Source of the DNA: Sinotaia quadrata | Lineage: Eukaryota > Mollusca > Gastropoda > Architaenioglossa > Viviparidae | Length of the DNA: 64,000 nt | Assembly (NCBI GenBank): GCA_028829895.1 | Contig: CM054177.1 | Location: 42,054,664 to 42,118,663, forward strand | Reading direction: 5' to 3' | In this document: piece after piece, positions 58,591-64,000 of the stretch | How positions within the stretch are numbered: position 1 is the stretch's first letter | How the letters are laid out: every line of letters begins with the position of its first letter | Notes under the pieces: model-generated | Told to the model about the DNA's origin: nothing | Seen by the model: the letters and a program-made list of their open reading frames with translations, nothing else | The model's database searches: none | Program-made: the position numbers and the translations under genes

Positions 58591-59404
58591 TAAACTACGT
58601 CTATCTCCATAGCTTATAGCCACCAACATCTAAACTTCCGGCACTACTAACTCCATTGCGTATCACCATCAGCATCTAAACTACTGCTAACTCCATTGCC
58701 CACAACCACCACCTAAAATGCTACTACCTCCATTGTCCACCACCTCCACTCATCCTTCACCACTCTGTTTTTTCATTCCCTGGGCCTTAATAAATATCTT
58801 CTAAAGAAGCAATAAATCCTTTTCATTGTTTTGCTATGCAATACTTTGCTAGGAAAATAAAACAAAGCACCACTTTACTGGTTTCACGCGTCAGTAAGCT
58901 TCAATTAAATCTTCCTGCTATTTCTTCAAACACGAATTTACATCTTCGCCTCGACTAATGTCAAAGGCCGTTAAAAAAAAAGTCCCGTAAGTTGCCTAGA
59001 CAGTTTTTGCCCAGTCTGTGTCGCCCCCTAGGCGATTTCAATAAAATAATCAGTAGCGCTTGCGTGCTTGTGTCTGTGGCAGTGTAACGGCATAAGGTAT
59101 TCCATAGCCCGCACAAATCTTTCTTTCTGTACTTACCATACACAAATACTAAACATCTACTCCACTACAAGTCCACAGGTTGTGAAGATATTCCATTACA
59201 TGGTCAATTTGCACATTTTATATATTTCACCAAATTTAAAAGCTACATATACTGAAATTTTCCCAATGTATAATTAAGTCACAAGCGCTTAAGTGTTGCA
59301 ATGCATAGTTCAGGGGCAAATGCTTAGCTATTCTAGTGTTAATAATAAAATGATAAGGTTTATTCGGTTCTAATATATTATTACCTGAGAAATGAGATGT
59401 TCCA
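58591..59404. other. Unique spacer
   Basis: Starts with decayed units of the previous array. A tcgccccctaggcga palindrome-like word at 59020-59034 resembles a weak CTCF site. No gene. Confidence 0.4.
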
Positions 59405-59960
59405 GTACGATCCTCTAACCCAATGCATTATAAAGTGAGAAATGAAAATCTAACAAAACGCACAATAAAAGGGAGGATTATTGTCTAAACAATCCATTAT
59501 AAAGTGACAAATACTTGTCTAACCAAATGAATTATAAAGTGAGAAATAAATATCAAATGAATTATAAGGTGAGAAATAATTATCTAACCCATTGCATTAT
59601 AAAATGGTAGTACTTGTCTAACCCAATGCATTATTAAAATTAGAAATTCTTATCTACACCCTAATGCATTATAAAGTAAGAAATACTTGTGTAACCCAGT
59701 GCATTATAAAGTGAGAAATACTTGTCTAAACCAGTGCATTATGATGTGAGAAATACTTGTCTAAACCAGTGCATTATGATGTGAGAAATACTTGTCTAAA
59801 CCAGTGCATTATGATGTGAGAAATACTTGTCTAAACGAATGCGTTATAAAGTGAGAAATATGTAGCTATTTTAATGCGTAATAACAAAACAAAATGCTTA
59901 GCTTTTCCAGCGCCTAGTAAAGTAGCAAATACATAGCTTTTCCAATGCATAATAAATTTA
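59405..59960. repeat. Degenerate 35-bp minisatellite, about 15 copies
   Basis: gtgagaaatacttgtctaa followed by cccaatgcattataaa. Three consecutive units near 59725-59830 are identical (ccagtgcattatgatgtgag); the rest are diverged. Confidence 0.92.
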
Positions 59961-60358
59961 TAAGGCTGTTTTATTTTTCATAGTGATATTTTCGTCAACA
60001 GCAATTTTCTGCGCAGCCAAATTGGGTGATAACTTATTTTGCATAAAAGTAATTAGTCAAAATGTGAAATAATGAAAATAACTACTAAGTGTATGAATAC
60101 TATAACATTTAAAATTATTGTCTTTACAATAAGTTTTCAAAATTCAAACCTTTTTTTAAAAAATTTAAACCCGACTCTTAAAGTAACAATTATGTAATCC
60201 AGAAGTTTCAAACACAAATACGAGAGTACACTCAAATAATGTGCTGGGACCCAGAGCAGACGGCTCGAGACGTGCCTGTTCCCTGGATCCCTGGAAGAGT
60301 AAGACAAACACAGATGTGAACTGAAACACGTCGCAGTGGAGGAGTACCAAGGGAACCA
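59961..60358. other. Spacer with small GC-rich patch
   Basis: GC-rich at 60240-60300 in an otherwise AT-rich stretch. A minus 64-codon frame at 60165-60359 is unsupported. Confidence 0.4.
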
Positions 60359-60701
60359 ACTCAGAGATTGATCAGGATACGTTCATACTTCTCACACCAA
60401 TCAAATGACTCAGAGACTGATCAGGATACGTTCATACTTCTCGCACCAATCAAATGACTCAGAGACTGATCAGGATACGTTCATACTTCTCACACCAATC
60501 AAATGACTCAGAGACTGATCAGGATACGTTCATACTTCTCACACCAATCAAATGACTCAGAGACTGATCAGGATATGTTCATACTTCTCACACCAATCAA
60601 ATGACTCCGAGACTGATCAGGATACGTTCATACTTCTCACACCAATCAAATGACTCAGAGACTGATCAGGATACGCTCATACTTCTCGCACCAATCAAAT
60701 G
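60359..60701. repeat. 49-bp minisatellite, 7 copies
   Basis: Units at 60359, 60408, 60457, 60506, 60555, 60604 and 60653 (actcagagactgatcaggat start). Single-base variants only. Confidence 0.97.
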
Positions 60702-62028
60702 GTTCTAACATAAGTTATTTCATCAAATGTTGAAAATGATTTCAATGTACACGTACCTTGACGCCAAGTAGCAATACCAGCAGAAAGTAGGTCAAGGCAA
60801 TATTTCAACAATAGATGGGGACTTAAACAATAACTAAGATTCTACAACATGTATTCTTTATTAACCAAGATATTCGGCGCACGTGATCTTCACACATAAC
60901 TGACCATTCGAGGATTTAGAAAATTAAGTTACCTAATACACAACTTATCTCTGGAACTCCCCCCACAGTCAATCACAGTGAAAAATCAAGTTGAATACCT
61001 TGAAAACCTAGATATATAATTTAGAGGACTTTTCATAATTTCTACTGGGGTTGAAACATTATTGTTTACATTATTAAACACCGAACAAGGTGACAGACGT
61101 TTCTTTCCAAAGATTAATTCTTTTGATGTTTCACATTTTAATTTAAGTTATAGAGGGAGGAGAGGCTTTCCTAATTATTTCAGTAAGTGAACTGTTGCTG
61201 AAATCATATTAGTAAATACTGTCTTTCTTCTAATACATTTGCTCGTGGTTATGTCACTAATAATCAGTAATAGCCATGTGGTTATTTAACTTGTGGGTGG
61301 GTGAGAGTGCAAGTGAACGAAAGCCACAGGTCACTGTGTATATGCAAAGCAAAGCAATTTTTTGTTAACTGACGTTAGCCAGATAAGCATGAAGAGATAT
61401 AAATTTCTTTCTTTCTTTCAGACATAAATACTTCCAGTGAAATGTTACACTATCACAGATGTTTATTCCAGCGAGACATAATCTCACTTTACCTGGAGAG
61501 CTCCAAGACACACGTCTGGCACACAAACATCTGTACCGGACACCATGGACAATTAGCGTTTGGTAAAGACCACTCGTAGTCATAAAATAGCTCCCTTGCG
61601 TTTTTATCATTTCTCTTTTTCAAGCCCGTTTAAACTAATTCCGCACACCTTTGTCAGTGCCTGTTGATGGATTTATGTCGCTGGAAAAGAAGAAAGGGTG
61701 ATAAAATAAAAAAGTATGAGGGATTTGACAATGTAACACTAACAATCAGGTCCATCATTGTTTTCTAATATCTCTATTATATTTTAATTTTTATTTTATT
61801 AAATTCGTCATTATCTTGATTCATTGCGTCAGATCCTATTATGTCCTGGTGCTTAGATCAAAGCCATATTAAGCTGCGCACAGGGGAGGATGGTTGAAGC
61901 ATGCCTATGTGAGCGTTAGAGGACAGAAGTATCAAGTTATTATAACCGTTAACGAAAAATACCACTGTAAAATACCAGAGGTTTTACCAGTCTATAAATG
62001 AAAGAATGCTGACTAGACAGGAATCAAA
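60702..62028. other. Unique spacer
   Basis: No repeat or gene supported; a minus 81-codon frame at 61365-61610 has no other evidence. Confidence 0.45.
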
Positions 62029-62232
62029 CGTGTGAGAGTTGAATGATCAAAAGTGTAAGAGTTGAGCGATCAAAAGTGTAAGAGTTGAGCGATCAAAAGT
62101 GTGAGAGTTGAGTGATCAAAATGTGAGAGTTGAGTGATCAAAATGTGAGAGTTGAGTGATCAAAAGTGTGAGAGTTGCGCGATGAAATGTGCGAGAGTTG
62201 AGTGATCAAAAGTATGAGAGTTGAGTGATCAA
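62029..62232. repeat. 23-bp minisatellite, about 9 copies
   Basis: gtgagagttgagtgatcaaa plus a variable aagt linker (missing in two units). Confidence 0.94.
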
Positions 62233-62446
62233 GGCTGTTGTTTAATGATAAGGCTAACTTACGAGCTTGGCACCATGTTAATCCATAGCCGGCAGTTAGA
62301 GCCATTTATATACACTGACTCCCCAGGAAAACCATCGAATGAGTCCTGGATCCGTGAGAGAGAGCAAGACTGTTCCCCAAGAGAAATTCGCTTAGGAGAA
62401 ATAAACTCGTGACAAGACTGGCCAGTATGAATGACTGATTCTGATT
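62233..62446. other. Short unique spacer
   Basis: Nothing recognised. Confidence 0.4.
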
Positions 62447-62585
62447 TTGCATTTTAAGTTTATTTTATTCTAACTAGTGTATATTATATTGTGAAAATTG
62501 AATACCCTTTGATTATTGCAAGTTTATTTTATTCTAAGTCGTGTATATTATATTGTAAAAAATTAATACAGTATGATAATTTTTG
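62447..62585. repeat. Diverged 68-bp duplication
   Basis: Two copies sharing aagtttattttattctaa and gtgtatattatattgt. Confidence 0.85.
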
Positions 62586-63709
62586 AATGTTTAGATAGAG
62601 AAATTTAGTGTTGTCTCATTTTAATTGTTCAGTATGAATCAGTGATTGTAAGTTTCTCTGATTTAAATTGCATGAACAATGCTAACTTGCAGTCTTAGTC
62701 CAGCCATTCAGACTGTTGCAGTGACAAGGTGATTGTAATTCAAAGAATTGTAGTTGTTCACAGTCCCAATTCCAGTGCCAGCATGCAGATTCGCTTATCG
62801 AGATCTAGCTGAAGCTAGTGGTCATGAACTCTTACTGTGTAAATTCTTTGAAAAGAAAAGAAATGGCTCAAATCCTTAAATGGCACATACATAAACCTTA
62901 GAGACAGATAATCGTGTTCGACAGAAGTAGTTTACATTTTAGTTTGTCTGTTCCTCCTTATTTCGCTTGTTCAATTAATATGATGAATAATATTTATGGC
63001 ATTGAGCTAAATCTCATACCCGGGCATCTAAATGAACTTTAACTGAACATTCTTGTGATTAGATGAAACCAGTCAAACATTGTAGTGCATTTTATTCCTT
63101 GTTTCTTTATTTAATTTCTTTCGCATCATCTACCGTATGTGAATGTATTAAAACAATGACTTGAGTGTATGAGCCAAGTATATAACTAACTGTTTGTTGT
63201 CTGACCGTTGGAGTTTTACATTTGTATGTAATTTTGAGTATTTCATTTATGAATTTGTGAAGTGTTTATTATGATTCTTGTGGATTAAATTGTTAATTAT
63301 TATCTCCTTGTCTTGTTAGTTTAAGGCGAGGTCGAAGCATTGGGAGAGGGTCTATTGAAATATAACTTTAATTAAGGTTAAATAAAAATAAGAACATACC
63401 CCGAGAACAGAGATAAATTTATTTGTAACCAGGGCACATCGATATTTACAAATTTATTTCATCATATTCACTACACGCCGATGTGATCTAGCATGGATTA
63501 TCTCCCCGATCTGTAACCGGATATCTGACCCAAAGAGGGTTAAAGATGAGATATTTTTTTGTACCTGCATTATTTTTTGACAAGGGCAGCAGCGGAGAGC
63601 CATCGCCGTCTGAGCTAGAACTGCCTAGATATATTTGACATGAAGCGAGCTTAACTGTACCCACTTGACGAATACATGAACAAATCCACCATCTTGAGGA
63701 AAAGAGCAG

Positions 63710-63711
<2 letters not shown>
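62586..63711. other. Unique spacer
   Basis: No gene, repeat or strong motif recognised. Confidence 0.45.

Positions 63712-63759
<48 letters not shown>
63712..63759. repeat. (TA)n microsatellite
   Basis: About 23 TA repeats; can extrude as a cruciform. Confidence 0.98.
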
Positions 63760-63762
<3 letters not shown>

Positions 63763-63817
63763 TCATCGCGATCCTAGAATCGAATTATTGACTTAATGAG
63801 TACAAGGCTTATGAACT

Positions 63818-63818
63818 T

Positions 63819-63880
<62 letters not shown>

Positions 63881-63915
63881 ACGCGCGCGCACGCACGCAC
63901 GCACGCACGCACACA
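63818..63915. repeat. (CT)n(CA)n(CG)n(CACG)n compound microsatellite
   Basis: CT with one CG interruption, then CA, then cgcgcgc, then cacg units. Confidence 0.97.
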
Positions 63916-64000
63916 AAGTTCCAGCGCCCATCCTCTCATTGGTGCGTGTTATCCTACAGACTTCGGGACTCATTCACTTATTGCGAAGGCACAGCTATCT
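63916..64000. other. Right edge
   Basis: Nothing recognised. Confidence 0.4.

Noticed and set aside
59020..59034. CTCF-like tcgccccctaggcga
   Set aside because: Only the left half fits the consensus; the right half does not, so it was not called as a site.

Overview
This is a eukaryotic, AT-rich, gene-poor stretch (intergenic or deep intron). It has no operons, ribosome binding sites or dense reading frames, and simple-sequence DNA is abundant: long GATA/GACA, GAAA, CA, CT, TA and GGT arrays. About forty different minisatellites with units of 17-67 bp make up an estimated fifth of the sequence. The style (large GATA blocks, scattered agatctagatct motifs, many young minisatellites) fits a mollusc best, perhaps a heterobranch (pulmonate-type) snail. 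That is inference: no diagnostic gene was recognised.

Layout. 0-9 kb: a gene-like minus-strand fragment (238-768) whose decayed relative lies at 43 kb, then several short arrays, a large GGT/GAT block (5.4-6.1 kb) and a 56-bp array that decays 3' (6.9-8.1 kb). 9-19 kb: a compound GATA/GATG/GACG/GACA block, four minisatellites, a repeat-free island at 14-14.7 kb, a G-quadruplex motif at 17.2 kb and a 67-bp array. 19-32 kb: a cluster of CRE-like sites (19.8-20.3 kb), weak coding-like sequence at 21.3 kb, two abutting arrays (24.6-25.6 kb) and a possible tRNA-derived SINE at 31.7 kb. 32-42 kb: a second compound GATA block, decayed coding-like sequence (36.0-37.3 kb), a small candidate exon (38.1 kb), a 30-bp super-array (39.7-41.0 kb) and a 49-bp array. 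42-52 kb: a 55-bp array, the second copy of the gene-like block split by extra sequence, and three repeat-poor islands with promoter-type motifs (44.6, 48.0 and 51.3 kb). 52-64 kb: mostly arrays, two of which repeat a splice-donor-like motif.

No complete gene, rRNA, canonical tRNA, CRISPR array or intact transposon was found. Nearly all long reading frames are products of tandem repeats. The best coding evidence is the 238-768 frame, because its frame can be followed into a diverged relative 43 kb away, and the 38107-38194 candidate exon. The most unusual property of the window is the density and variety of minisatellites, several with a homogeneous core grading into decayed units. All coordinates were read by eye; array edges may be off by a few bases, and degenerate arrays by more.
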